Shown here one piece after another: positions 7,897 to 15,551 of a stretch of 41,222 nucleotides of DNA (position 1 is its first letter; each line of letters begins with the position of its first letter). The notes under the pieces were generated by a model. It saw nothing but the letters and a program-made list of their open reading frames with translations, had not been told where the DNA came from and ran no database searches. This DNA is from Lachnospiraceae bacterium (lineage in GTDB: Bacteria; Bacillota; Clostridia; Lachnospirales; Lachnospiraceae): positions 1 through 41,222 of the forward strand of contig JAEELW010000092.1 of assembly GCA_016282915.1 (NCBI GenBank), read 5' to 3'. Both the position numbers and the translations under genes were made by a program.

Positions 7897-9027
7897 CCTC
7901 TGACAGGATCTCAGGCGTCTCATCATTTCGACTGCTCTTTTATAGTATAGTTCCTCCGCATGCTGCATCGCATATTCCTGCGAAGTATTCTCATCTGTCA
8001 GTGTTACGATATCCGCTATTCCTGACTCTTTTATCTGCTCATAGCCATCGCCAACGCATCCGCATATCGCCATGCACTGTATCCCGGCTTTCTTTGCTCT
8101 TTTTGCAACGCCCTGTACCGCCTTTCCATCGCTGCTCTGATGATCAAGCCGGCCTTCTCCCGTGATGACATAATCCGCATCCTTTATCAGGGCGTCAAAA
8201 TCACAAAGATCCAGCATGGTATCGATCCCGGACTTAAGCTCTGCTCCGAGAAATATCTTTAACGCCGCCCCCATTCCTCCGGCCGCACCTGCTCCGGGTA
8301 TGGTATCCGGATCCGTTCCAAAAGTTCTGATGATGACATCACGGAAATTCAGCATCCCCTCTTCAAGAAGCTTAACCCTCTCCGGATCCGCCCCTTTCTG
8401 AGGTCCGAACACATAGCTTGCGCCGGATGGTCCGCATAAAGGATTCGTGACATCACACATCACGGTAAAATGCGCATCTTTCAGTTCCGGCATCATGCCG
8501 CTCACATCTATACGTGATACCCTTGAGAGATCCTTTCCGCTGCCGGCAAGAAGCTTTCCGTCTTTATCCAAAAAGCGGATCCCTAAAGCAGACAGCGCCC
8601 CCATTCCTCCATCGTTTGTAGCGGATCCGCCTATTGCTACACTGATATCTCTATGCTGCGCTGACAAAGCCGCACGGATCAGTTCACCCGTACCGATGCT
8701 TGTAGTAAGCATCGGATCTCTCATGGCCGGCGGAACAAGGGGCAGCCCCGCAGCCTGCGCCATTTCCACCAGCGCCTTTTTCCCGGCGAAACTGCCATAA
8801 CAAGCATTTATCTTCTGCATCAAAGGCCCATGAACCGTTTCAGATACCTTCCTGCCCTGCATTACGGAAAGAACAGCCTCGAGCGTCCCCTCTCCTCCGT
8901 CAGCAAGGATGAGCGGAAGCGTATCGCATTCCTCAAAGACCTCGTTCGAAGCCTTTTTCAGTATATCTGCTATCTCCTTGCTCGAAAGGCTCCCTTTAAA
9001 GGAATCCGATGCAAAAACAAGTTTCAT
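7888..9027 (-). CDS. Glycerate kinase (GarK/GlxK type)
   Basis: This 379-residue protein is of normal length for the glycerate kinase I family. Signatures include the N-terminal KLVFASDSFKGSLSS, the LPLADGGEGT-like block (LILADGGEGTLEAVL), SATNDGGMG, GAAGGMGA and VITGEGRLDHQSS near the C-terminus. It phosphorylates D-glycerate with ATP, feeding glycolysis. ATG start with a G-rich ribosome site; 6 bases separate it from the upstream aldo/keto reductase gene. Its last codons overlap the dCMP deaminase remnant, so the final few residues may not be ancestral. Confidence 0.92.
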   Translation of the reverse strand: MKLVFASDSFKGSLSSKEIADILKKASNEVFEECDTLPLILADGGEGTLEAVLSVMQGRKVSETVHGPLMQKINACYGSFAGKKALVEMAQAAGLPLVPPAMRDPMLTTSIGTGELIRAALSAQHRDISVAIGGSATNDGGMGALSALGIRFLDKDGKLLAGSGKDLSRVSRIDVSGMMPELKDAHFTVMCDVTNPLCGPSGASYVFGPQKGADPERVKLLEEGMLNFRDVIIRTFGTDPDTIPGAGAAGGMGAALKIFLGAELKSGIDTMLDLCDFDALIKDADYVITGEGRLDHQSSDGKAVQGVAKRAKKAGIQCMAICGCVGDGYEQIKESGIADIVTLTDENTSQEYAMQHAEELYYKRAVEMMRRLRSCQRQG

Positions 9028-9033
9028 CCCCCC

Positions 9034-10089
9034 CTATTCCTCTCCCCCCAGGATCTTCTGCGCGCCGGTTGACCATACGTGTTTCTTTGATGCGTCGCTC
9101 CTCTTATTCTGCGCCATGACCCCGGCAAGCGGATGAGCGGTGTACGGCTCTTCCAGATACTTCAGTTCATCAGCCGTCAGTTCCAGATCGACGGCCTTGG
9201 CTGCGCCTTCTATGTGATGAAGCCTGGTTGCCCCGACGACCGGCGCCGTCACTTTGGTAAGAAGCCACGCCAGAGATATCTCCGTCATGCTCACGTCATG
9301 TTTCTCCGCAAGCTCCGCCACGCGTCCTATGATCACATTGTCCTGCTCCTGAGTGGCGTCGTACTTAAACTTCGCGTAACTGTCCTCGGCGGCCCGCCTG
9401 GTATCACCCTCGCCGGGCTTTCTGGAGAGTCTTCCGCTCGCCAGCGCGCTGTAAGGAGTGAGCGCGATATTTTCTTCTTCGCAATACGGCACCATCTCAC
9501 GCTCTTCCTCCCTGAAAATCAGGTTGTAATGCCCCTGGATGGAAACAAATCCTGCAAATCCCTCTTTTTCTGCCAGTGCATTGGCCTTTGCGATCTGCCA
9601 GTCAAAACAGTTCGAGATGCCGATGTATCTTGCTTTTCCGGCTTTCACGACGCGATCCAGCCCATCCATGATATCGTAAAGCTCCGTATTCCAGTCCCAC
9701 ATATGATAGATGTACAGATCCACATGATCCATCCCGAGATTCTTAAGGCTTGTGTTGATCATGTTCTCGATATGCTGCTGCCCGCTGATCCCTTTTTCAA
9801 TCTCCTCGGGTGTTCTGGGAAGGAATTTCGTTGCGACGACAACATCCTCTCTCTTTGCAAAATCCCTCAGCGCCCTGCCGACATACTGCTCGCTGGTCCC
9901 GCTCTGATAGGCGATCGCCGTATCATAGAAATTCACTCCCAGCTCAAGGCCTCTCTTTATGATCTCCCTCGAATGCTCCTCGTCGAGGGTCCAGCTGTGC
10001 TGTCCTCTTGCTGCGTCTCCGAATCCCATGCAGCCCATGCAGATACGCGATACATTCAGGTCTGAATTCCCGAGTTTCGTATATTTCAT
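9034..10089 (-). CDS. Aldo/keto reductase
   Basis: This 351-residue (alpha/beta)8-barrel NADPH-dependent reductase carries the catalytic tetrad: Asp56, Tyr61 (NFYDTAIAY), Lys88 (ATKF) and His129 (DLYIYHMW). The start KLGNSDLNVSRICMGCMGFG is typical of the YajO/YghZ-like aldo/keto reductase branch. The substrate is not evident. ATG start with GGAGGC upstream. Tight spacing on both sides (12 and 6 bases) puts it firmly in the tetR-headed operon. Confidence 0.9.
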   Translation of the reverse strand: MKYTKLGNSDLNVSRICMGCMGFGDAARGQHSWTLDEEHSREIIKRGLELGVNFYDTAIAYQSGTSEQYVGRALRDFAKREDVVVATKFLPRTPEEIEKGISGQQHIENMINTSLKNLGMDHVDLYIYHMWDWNTELYDIMDGLDRVVKAGKARYIGISNCFDWQIAKANALAEKEGFAGFVSIQGHYNLIFREEEREMVPYCEEENIALTPYSALASGRLSRKPGEGDTRRAAEDSYAKFKYDATQEQDNVIIGRVAELAEKHDVSMTEISLAWLLTKVTAPVVGATRLHHIEGAAKAVDLELTADELKYLEEPYTAHPLAGVMAQNKRSDASKKHVWSTGAQKILGGEE

Positions 10090-10101
10090 CGCCGCCTCCT
10101 T

Positions 10102-10818
10102 TTACTGCAAGCTTTCGATCCAGGATCTGACGTCATCCTCCGACGCACCGGCTCCGAAGCGTTTCCCGTCGAGCCAGTTCCCGCTTCCGGCGTTGTCCGC
10201 AAGGTTCCTGCCGCTCCTGCCTATCCCGCTGCTGCCCGAGGTGCAGAAGGGGATCATTGTGATACCGTCAAAGCTGTAACTCTCCACAAAGGTATCCATG
10301 ATACGCGGCTCTATTCCCCACCAGATCGGATATCCGATATAGATGGTCGTATATCCGTCAAGAGAGACCGCATCGCTTCCGATCGCGGGTCTTGCAGACT
10401 CGTCGTTCTGCTCTTTGGTCGTGCGGCTGCCCGAATCATTCCAGTTCAGATCGGCGTCGGAATACTCCTGTTCCGCCTTGATCTCGTACAGATCTGCGCC
10501 TGTGATGGCTGCGATCTTTTCCGCAACTCCCTTTGTGGTTCCGGTTGCGGAGAAGTATACCACGAGCGTCCCGCCGTCCTGCTCTGTCCTGCCTGCTTCC
10601 ACCGAAGATGCATCGTCTTCCGCAGCTTCCGGCGTGTCGGAAGCCGGATCCGGTGTCCCGCTCTGATCTCCGGAGTCTTTCGCTTTTTCCTCTTCCCGGG
10701 CGCTTCCGCTCTGTGTCGTCGGTGCGTCGTCCTTTGCTTCCTGTCCTTCCTTATTTCCACATGCAGCCAGCCCGAAGACAAGCAGGATCGCTGCCAGTAC
10801 TGATATCGTTTTCTTCAT
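10102..10818 (-). CDS. Flavodoxin-domain lipoprotein
   Basis: This 238-residue protein begins with a lipoprotein signal (MKKTISVLAAILLVFGLAAC; lipidated Cys20), then a linker of about 55 residues rich in Asp, Glu, Ser and Pro. From about residue 85 a flavodoxin domain follows: VVYFSATGTTKGVAEKIA is the FMN phosphate loop and IGYPIWWGIEPRIMDTF is a typical isoalloxazine-side motif. It is expected on the outer face of the membrane as a tethered electron carrier or quinone reductase. It lies between a carboxymuconolactone decarboxylase-like gene and an aldo/keto reductase, suggesting a redox operon. Confidence 0.88.
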   Translation of the reverse strand: MKKTISVLAAILLVFGLAACGNKEGQEAKDDAPTTQSGSAREEEKAKDSGDQSGTPDPASDTPEAAEDDASSVEAGRTEQDGGTLVVYFSATGTTKGVAEKIAAITGADLYEIKAEQEYSDADLNWNDSGSRTTKEQNDESARPAIGSDAVSLDGYTTIYIGYPIWWGIEPRIMDTFVESYSFDGITMIPFCTSGSSGIGRSGRNLADNAGSGNWLDGKRFGAGASEDDVRSWIESLQ

Positions 10819-10846
10819 TTATCGTCGTCCTCCTGTATCGTCTTCC

Positions 10847-11200
10847 TCAGTCCTTTTCCGCGGGTTCAGGGCTTTCTTCCTTCCACACTTCCTTTGCAAG
10901 GCGAAATACGGCCCAGCCCTTCGGCCATCCCACATACATGACAGCGTGGGTTATGATCGCCGCGATCTCTTCCCTGCTCACTCCATGCGCCTTCGCATTC
11001 TGGAGGTGATATGTCAGGGAAGCATCCGTGATCCCCGACGCCATCAGGGAAACCACCGTAATGATGCATTTGGTCTTCACATCGATCGCTTCCTCATTCC
11101 ACACCTCACCAAACAGCACGTCGTCGTTTAAGTGTGCGAACATCGGCGCAAATTCTCCAAGCTGCTCTCTTCCTGCTGTCTGTACGATCTTCTCTGCCAC
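10847..11200 (-). CDS. Carboxymuconolactone decarboxylase (AhpD-like) family protein
   Basis: This 117-residue all-helical protein has the CMD pattern: VWNEEAIDVKTKCIITVVSLMASG, then LTYHLQNAKAHGVSREEIAAIITHAVMYVGWPK. No CxxC peroxidase pair is visible, so an AhpD-type peroxidase function is unlikely. The start is GTG with AAAGGAGG about 9 bases upstream. It is the first gene after tetR, and the intervening 96 bases contain a perfect 14-bp palindrome. Confidence 0.88.
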   Translation of the reverse strand: MAEKIVQTAGREQLGEFAPMFAHLNDDVLFGEVWNEEAIDVKTKCIITVVSLMASGITDASLTYHLQNAKAHGVSREEIAAIITHAVMYVGWPKGWAVFRLAKEVWKEESPEPAEKD

Positions 11201-11221
11201 TTCGTTTTTCCTCCTTTACTT

Positions 11222-11235
11222 TGTATCCGGATACA
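11222..11235. promoter_or_regulatory. Perfect 14-bp palindrome upstream of the CMD gene
   Basis: TGTATCCGGATACA is its own reverse complement. It lies 21 bases before the GTG start of the gene at 10847-11200, next to its ribosome site. It differs from the TGAC-N5-GTCA sites at the tetR promoter, so it may bind another regulator or act at the RNA level. No clear -10/-35 pair accompanies it. Confidence 0.35.
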
Positions 11236-11296
11236 GTCTCACTTTATTCGTGAAGCACGACCGCTGTCCTTTACTTTTGCAGTATCCTGCCGCGCT

Positions 11297-11914
11297 TTAT
11301 AAAAGCTTCAGCAGGCAGTTATCCGTTATCTCAAAGATGGACTGATATACATAGTCCACATTTGCCTGTTTCATGGCTTCCCTCTGTTTATCCGTTACTG
11401 CCGTGTACGGATAGATCCCAAACATGAAAGGGAAGAATACATATATAAAATCCTGAACCTCCTGTTCGGTCTTCTCCGGGCAGAACTTTTTCAGTATCTT
11501 GCACACGTTCTTCATCGACTGCCCATAAGCCACCTTAAATGACGCAAGAAGCTCCGGCCTGCTGTTGGCCTCCATATCATAAGTGTTCATGGCAAGGAGC
11601 TTTAAGAGCTGTTCCCTGTCTGCAATGGACGCCGCCAGTTTTTCGGCGAGCTCTTCTTTGGAAAGCTTTTCATTCTCCTGCAGAACAGACTGTAATTCTT
11701 CATTCCAGCGGATATACTCTCTTTCAAAAAGAGCCAGAAATATCTCCTCTTTTGTCTGGTAGTAATTATAAATGGTCGGTCTCGAGAAAGACGTTTCATT
11801 TCCGATCTCTTTCAGCGTGATGTCTTTAAAGCTCATGGTCTGATAGAGCTTTTCACAGGCGCTTATGATCTCTTCTTTTCTTGCTGCGGTTCTTTCCGGC
11901 GATCCTTTCGGCAT
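11297..11914 (-). CDS. TetR family transcriptional regulator
   Basis: This 205-residue protein has an N-terminal helix-turn-helix (FKDITLKEIGNETSFSRPTIYNYYQTKEEIF, about residues 29-59) and a helical ligand-binding domain of normal length. It heads a run of same-strand genes (CMD-like, flavodoxin lipoprotein, aldo/keto reductase, glycerate kinase, IMPase, CmpB-like protein) and has a strong promoter overlapped by two palindromes. Autorepression and control of the downstream redox genes are likely but inferred. The inducer is unknown. Confidence 0.9.
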   Translation of the reverse strand: MPKGSPERTAARKEEIISACEKLYQTMSFKDITLKEIGNETSFSRPTIYNYYQTKEEIFLALFEREYIRWNEELQSVLQENEKLSKEELAEKLAASIADREQLLKLLAMNTYDMEANSRPELLASFKVAYGQSMKNVCKILKKFCPEKTEQEVQDFIYVFFPFMFGIYPYTAVTDKQREAMKQANVDYVYQSIFEITDNCLLKLL

Positions 11915-11938
11915 TTCTTTCCTCCGCTCATTCTATTC

Positions 11939-11986
11939 TGACTTCGTGTCAATATGAATTATAAACACTTTCTGACACCACGTCAA
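11939..11986 (-). promoter_or_regulatory. tetR promoter with two operator-like palindromes
   Basis: On the minus strand TTGACG (11986-11981), a 17-base spacer and TATAAT (11963-11958) form a near-consensus sigma-A promoter for the gene at 11914. Two 13-bp inverted repeats of the form TGAC-N5-GTCA lie at 11973-11985, on the -35 element, and at 11939-11951, just downstream of the -10. This is a classic layout for an autoregulating TetR dimer. Confidence 0.75.
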
Positions 11987-12006
11987 GATGCGCGCATGAT
12001 TTTTTT

Positions 12007-12054
12007 CAAAAAAAAACAGCGGCGAAGGCTCTCTTTTGACCCTTCACCGCCGCT
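12007..12054 (-). terminator. Intrinsic terminator after the fructosamine kinase gene
   Basis: AGCGGCGGTGAAGG pairs with CCTTCGCCGCT (arms about 12018-12028 and 12041-12054, with a 3-base bulge), followed on the minus strand by a run of nine T. It lies 18 bases past the stop of the gene at 12072. Confidence 0.8.
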
Positions 12055-12071
12055 TTCTCCGCCGGATCTGC

Positions 12072-12974
12072 TCAGCTATACTTCCGCAGCACTGCCAGCA
12101 CGGCTCCGAGATATGTAGTGCCAAACAGGTTCAGGTGATTCAGCAGATGATACAGATTATACAGGTCCCGCCGGTCCTCGTAGCCCGGCTCTTTTCCCTG
12201 CTGTTCGTAATAGCCTTTATAAAAAGCCCTCGGAAAGCCGCCGAACAATTCCGTCATGGCGATGTCTGCCTCCGGATGCCCCACATATACTGCCGGATCG
12301 ATCAGCCACGCTCTGCCGTCGCTTCCGGTGAGATAATTTCCCGACCACAGATCCCCATGCAGAAGCGCCGGATGATACGGCTCAACAAGCAGCTCATCCA
12401 GCTTCTCCAGCAAACGGTCAAGAACTTTCAATTCCCCGCTGTTAAAGCATTTTTCTGCCCGCCGGATCTGCGGTAACAGCCGCCGCTTTCGAAAAAAGCC
12501 GATCCAGCTATCCTCCGGCGTATTGACCTGATATCCGGCCCCGATATAGTTATCCGATATAAAGCCGAATTTTCCATCGCCGGTATATGCGGAACAGTCA
12601 GCGCAATGCATCAGCGCCAGGCGCCGCCCAAAATCTTCGTAAAAATCCGCGATCTTTTTCCCGGGGGTAATATACTCCATCAGCAGAAAGGAGTCGCTTC
12701 CGTCTTTACCGCAGGCGTACACTTCCGGTACGGAGATCGCTCCGCTGTCCCTTATCGCCTGAAGCCCTTCCGCTTCCCGCACAAAGAATGACATTTTCTC
12801 TGCCGCATTCTCTTTAACAAAAAGCTTATGCCCATCCGACAGACTCAGCATATAAGCCCTGTTGATATCACCGCCCGCAAGCGGATCCCGGCGAGTTATC
12901 TGCACCGGTTCTCCGTAAACTGCCTCAACCGCTTCCTGTAAAGAAGAAAACTGTTTCACCGCATACTCCATCAT
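12072..12974 (-). CDS. Fructosamine kinase / ketosamine-3-kinase family protein
   Basis: This protein of about 300 residues is an aminoglycoside-phosphotransferase-like kinase. LLHGDLWSGNYL holds the catalytic aspartate and Asn, AWLIDPAVYVGHPEADIAM holds the metal-binding Asp, and DINRAYMLSL begins the nucleotide-binding lobe. It phosphorylates ketosamines formed by protein glycation, allowing their removal. The frame is open further upstream to 13172, but that extension comes from the FMN reductase remnant. The best start is one of two adjacent ATG codons (12974 or 12971) behind GGAGG; spacing favours the second. Confidence 0.87.
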   Translation of the reverse strand: MMEYAVKQFSSLQEAVEAVYGEPVQITRRDPLAGGDINRAYMLSLSDGHKLFVKENAAEKMSFFVREAEGLQAIRDSGAISVPEVYACGKDGSDSFLLMEYITPGKKIADFYEDFGRRLALMHCADCSAYTGDGKFGFISDNYIGAGYQVNTPEDSWIGFFRKRRLLPQIRRAEKCFNSGELKVLDRLLEKLDELLVEPYHPALLHGDLWSGNYLTGSDGRAWLIDPAVYVGHPEADIAMTELFGGFPRAFYKGYYEQQGKEPGYEDRRDLYNLYHLLNHLNLFGTTYLGAVLAVLRKYS

Positions 12975-13050
12975 TTTACCTCCGGGTCTTTCGTTACCAC
13001 GCCATCCGCAGCTTTCCCAATATGATCTGTCTGCCTCACCGGATCCAAAA

Positions 13051-13243
13051 TCAGCCTTCTTTGCGCCGCTCCCTGCTGCCGCGGATATGACAAGCGCCTT
13101 TTTCGTGAACATACACTTTCGCGGCCTGTGTGACATCCGGTAAATGAACGTCAGATCCGGGAAGCTTTTCATCGGCGCCGAAGCTCTCAGGCAATAAGTC
13201 GGCGTTTGAATATCAGTATATCAGCTTCTTCCACTTCCGTCAT
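13051..13243 (-). pseudogene. Broken NADPH-dependent FMN reductase (flavodoxin fold)
   Basis: The minus strand from 13243 reads MTEVEEADILIF, loses frame by one base, then continues TPTYCLRASAPMKSF and HRPRKCMFTKKALVIS, followed by AAAGSGAKKA. This order is the core of clostridial NAD(P)H-dependent FMN reductases (active-site loop, then the KKALVIS-TAAGAG strand). The N-terminal third and the C-terminus are missing. The remnant lies between an ADP-ribosylglycohydrolase and fructosamine kinase, and creates a false N-terminal extension of the latter. Confidence 0.75.
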
Positions 13244-13294
13244 TATCCTGTTTTTCGAGTGCGTGATCTGAAGATCGAGAACTGGGCAGAATGA

Positions 13295-14248
13295 TCAGTT
13301 CTCCATCCTGCACAGCTCCTCGATCCACTCCCTGCGCCGGATAACCGCCAGCCATTCCCCGGGGATCCCGTCATAGCCGTAATACAGGGCTGCCAGCCCT
13401 CCGGCGATGGCCCCTACCGAATCGGCATCATCTCCCAGATTGACCGCCGTGAGCAGGCAGTCCCTGAAGTTTTCCGTCCGGATCAGAGACCATACCGCCG
13501 CCTCTAAGGAATCTACCACGTATCCTGTGCTCCTGATCCCCTCTTCCGGAACTGCAGCAAACTCTGCCAGATCTCTGAGCCTTCCGTAATAAGACAGCTC
13601 CACCCTGCTTGCGATATCTTCTTCGTAGAAAGAAAAACCGGCATCCAGCCCCTTCTGAAGCCGCTCCTCCGGGGAGCCCTCCCCGTCAAGGATCTCTTTC
13701 ACACAGAAATAGTATAATCCACAGGCGATCTTTGCCCTGAGATGATTATGCGTCAATCCTCCGATCACATGAACCGTCTTTATTGCATCTGCTGCCGGCA
13801 GCTTCCTTTCATACGCATACAGGCATGCCGGCATGATCCGCATCAGTGATCCGTTCCCATTGGACCGCTCGGAAGTTCCGCCACAAGTCATCGGATCCCC
13901 TTCTCTCTCAAACTTCTCTATCGCAAGAGAGCAGGTAGTGCCCATATCAAAGGCTTCTCCGAAGGGCGTGTATCCTCCTTCCTCGTACCAGCAGACAAAG
14001 CCTCTCATGATATCTTCCGGATCCACTTCTCCCTTCTTCCGGATGCTGTCCAGCGTCGCCAGAGCCATGCTGCTGTCATCCGTCCAGGTCCCTTCCGGCA
14101 TATGATAAACTCCGCCGGTCTCCATCCCTTTGACCGGTCCCGCTGCTCTCCGGGCGATCGTTTCCCTGGACATAAACTGCACCGGATCACCCAGCGCATC
14201 ACCAACGATAAGTCCCATCATACCATCCAGCCATATATTCCTTTTCAT
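13295..14248 (-). CDS. ADP-ribosylglycohydrolase family protein (first copy)
   Basis: This 317-residue protein shows the DraG/ARH fold signatures in order: GLIVGDALGDPVQF, WTDDSSMALATLDS (metal aspartates), NGSLMRIMPACLYAY, LTHNHLRAKIACGLYYF and NLGDDADSVGAIAGGLAALYYG. The metal-binding residues look intact. The family removes ADP-ribose from proteins or other targets, or acts on related substrates. ATG start with GGAGGCG upstream. It is about 32% of a kilobase downstream of the terminator of the HTH gene and is only distantly similar to the second copy at 16834. Confidence 0.9.
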   Translation of the reverse strand: MKRNIWLDGMMGLIVGDALGDPVQFMSRETIARRAAGPVKGMETGGVYHMPEGTWTDDSSMALATLDSIRKKGEVDPEDIMRGFVCWYEEGGYTPFGEAFDMGTTCSLAIEKFEREGDPMTCGGTSERSNGNGSLMRIMPACLYAYERKLPAADAIKTVHVIGGLTHNHLRAKIACGLYYFCVKEILDGEGSPEERLQKGLDAGFSFYEEDIASRVELSYYGRLRDLAEFAAVPEEGIRSTGYVVDSLEAAVWSLIRTENFRDCLLTAVNLGDDADSVGAIAGGLAALYYGYDGIPGEWLAVIRRREWIEELCRMEN

Positions 14249-14385
14249 ACGCTTTCGCCTCCTTTGCTTTTGATGATATGACTATACCACAGAAAGAATT
14301 ATGACAGGTCTCTTCAAAAGCGACCTGAATATGAATCCGGAAATCTCTTATCCCGGCCCTTATCACAACGCGCCCTTAAAAACAA

Positions 14386-14423
14386 AAACGGTGCCCACAA
14401 GATCTCTCTCATAAGCGCCGTTT
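14386..14423 (-). terminator. Intrinsic terminator after the HTH gene
   Basis: AAACGGCGC pairs with GCACCGTTT (one G-U pair) and is followed by TTGTTTTT on the minus strand. It lies about 95 bases past the stop at 14518. The T-run on the other side makes it possibly bidirectional. The rest of 14249-14517 holds a short AGGTC-N11-GACCT inverted repeat (14306-14326) and no gene. Confidence 0.65.
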
Positions 14424-14517
14424 TTTTGCTTTTACCGGGATCTTCCGAGGAACCGTTCTGTCTTACACTTCACAAGAGTTAATTCATCCCCCGGAATAAG
14501 GCAATAGCCTCCGTATT

Positions 14518-15318
14518 CTACTCATCTTTAAGATTTTTTTCGAACTGATCAAAATTCATGCTTCCGTCCATGCTGCTGACAAGCGGATTGCTTATCAATG
14601 CCAGTTCCAGGCGTTCGCGCTCCTTTGCGTTCAGGATGACCAGCCGGTTTAATCTGTTGTCAGACGCATGCTGCAGCCCCATCTTGTAGGTATCATTATC
14701 GACCCGGGTGATCGCAGCCATAGAATAATCATTGAGATACTCAAATCCTTCCGGTAATCCTGTCAGATGATCGTCCCACATAAAGAGGCCATCCCGGTAT
14801 TTCCCGCCGGCCGGCTCAACAAATTCCGGGATCCGCCATTCATTTCCAAGCTTTTGAGCGCTTCTTATCTTTCCGCGACGTATCCACTGTCTGACAGTAC
14901 CCACGTTCACTTCGTGCAGCTGAGCATAGTCCTCAACCGTAAGCTTGCGCGGCTCCATCCGGATCAGAATGTACGCTTCCAACACAGCGCTCACATCCTT
15001 TTTATAAACCCTTTTCGCAAGCTCACTCGATCCGACCAGCTGTAACGCAACTATGGCCGACTCCTCCGTGATCCCAAACATGAATCCCCAGCCTTCGCTC
15101 AGGTTCCCGGGAAATTTACGTCTGCGGACCGTTTCCAGGAAACGATCTGCAAACTCCAGAAATGCGATGTGGCTCTTTACAGATTTCTTTTCTTCCGCCC
15201 CCGCTCCCTTTCTTAAGCCGTTGATGTGTTCCTCGATAGCCCTGACCAATTCCTCCTTAGTCGTGATACTGCGGAGACCTTCCTCATTCGTTACCGCTTC
15301 CTTGTTTTTCTTTCCCAT
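14518..15318 (-). CDS. Helix-turn-helix DNA-binding protein of unknown role
   Basis: This 266-residue protein has a single excisionase/MerR-like helix-turn-helix at about residues 145-175 (TVEDYAQLHEVNVGTVRQWIRRGKI, then LGNEWRIPEF). The N-terminal half is helical and charged; the C-terminal 90 residues contain no motif I know. The start is the ATG at 15318, 7 bases after AGGAGG; a longer frame upstream runs into the promoter. Its own promoter is covered by palindromes, so it may repress itself. Related HTH proteins sit in toxin or defence loci as well as in ordinary regulation; nothing decides between these. Confidence 0.7.
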   Translation of the reverse strand: MGKKNKEAVTNEEGLRSITTKEELVRAIEEHINGLRKGAGAEEKKSVKSHIAFLEFADRFLETVRRRKFPGNLSEGWGFMFGITEESAIVALQLVGSSELAKRVYKKDVSAVLEAYILIRMEPRKLTVEDYAQLHEVNVGTVRQWIRRGKIRSAQKLGNEWRIPEFVEPAGGKYRDGLFMWDDHLTGLPEGFEYLNDYSMAAITRVDNDTYKMGLQHASDNRLNRLVILNAKERERLELALISNPLVSSMDGSMNFDQFEKNLKDE

Positions 15319-15362
15319 ATTCCGCCTCCTTTTCAATGTACATAACACGCGCTACGAAAAAG

Positions 15363-15416
15363 ATAATAGCAGGGACGCGTGTACTTGTCAAGTACATATT
15401 GTATTGCCGCAATACA
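15363..15416 (-). promoter_or_regulatory. Strong promoter of the HTH gene with embedded palindromes
   Basis: On the minus strand TTGACA (15391-15386), a 17-base spacer and TATTAT (15368-15363) form a near-perfect sigma-A promoter. The -35 box lies inside the palindrome GTACTT-N3-AAGTAC (15381-15395). A second palindrome, TGTATTG-CCG-CAATACA (15400-15416), lies just upstream. An ACACGCG/CGCGTGT pair also flanks the -10. Repressor binding here would block RNA polymerase directly. Confidence 0.75.
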
Positions 15417-15551
15417 CACGTTGAACATTTAACTTCCTCATAAGCAGCAAATCCTGCTGACAGGAGTTGAAACCTTAACTTCTCCAAATTTGTCTCCTTC
15501 AACTATAAAACTAAAATATCGTAATGCGAACGTAGTTCTTGACGAGACCTG

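Noticed and set aside
9133-10065. A 310-codon open frame on the plus strand
   Set aside because: Antisense to the aldo/keto reductase, which has its full catalytic tetrad; no independent support.
15284-15502. A 72-codon frame with TTG start and AAGGAG upstream, on the minus strand
   Set aside because: It reads through the consensus promoter and palindromes of the HTH gene and overlaps that gene's start. The middle codons are simply the promoter sequence. The first 26 residues look protein-like, so an old gene tail is possible.
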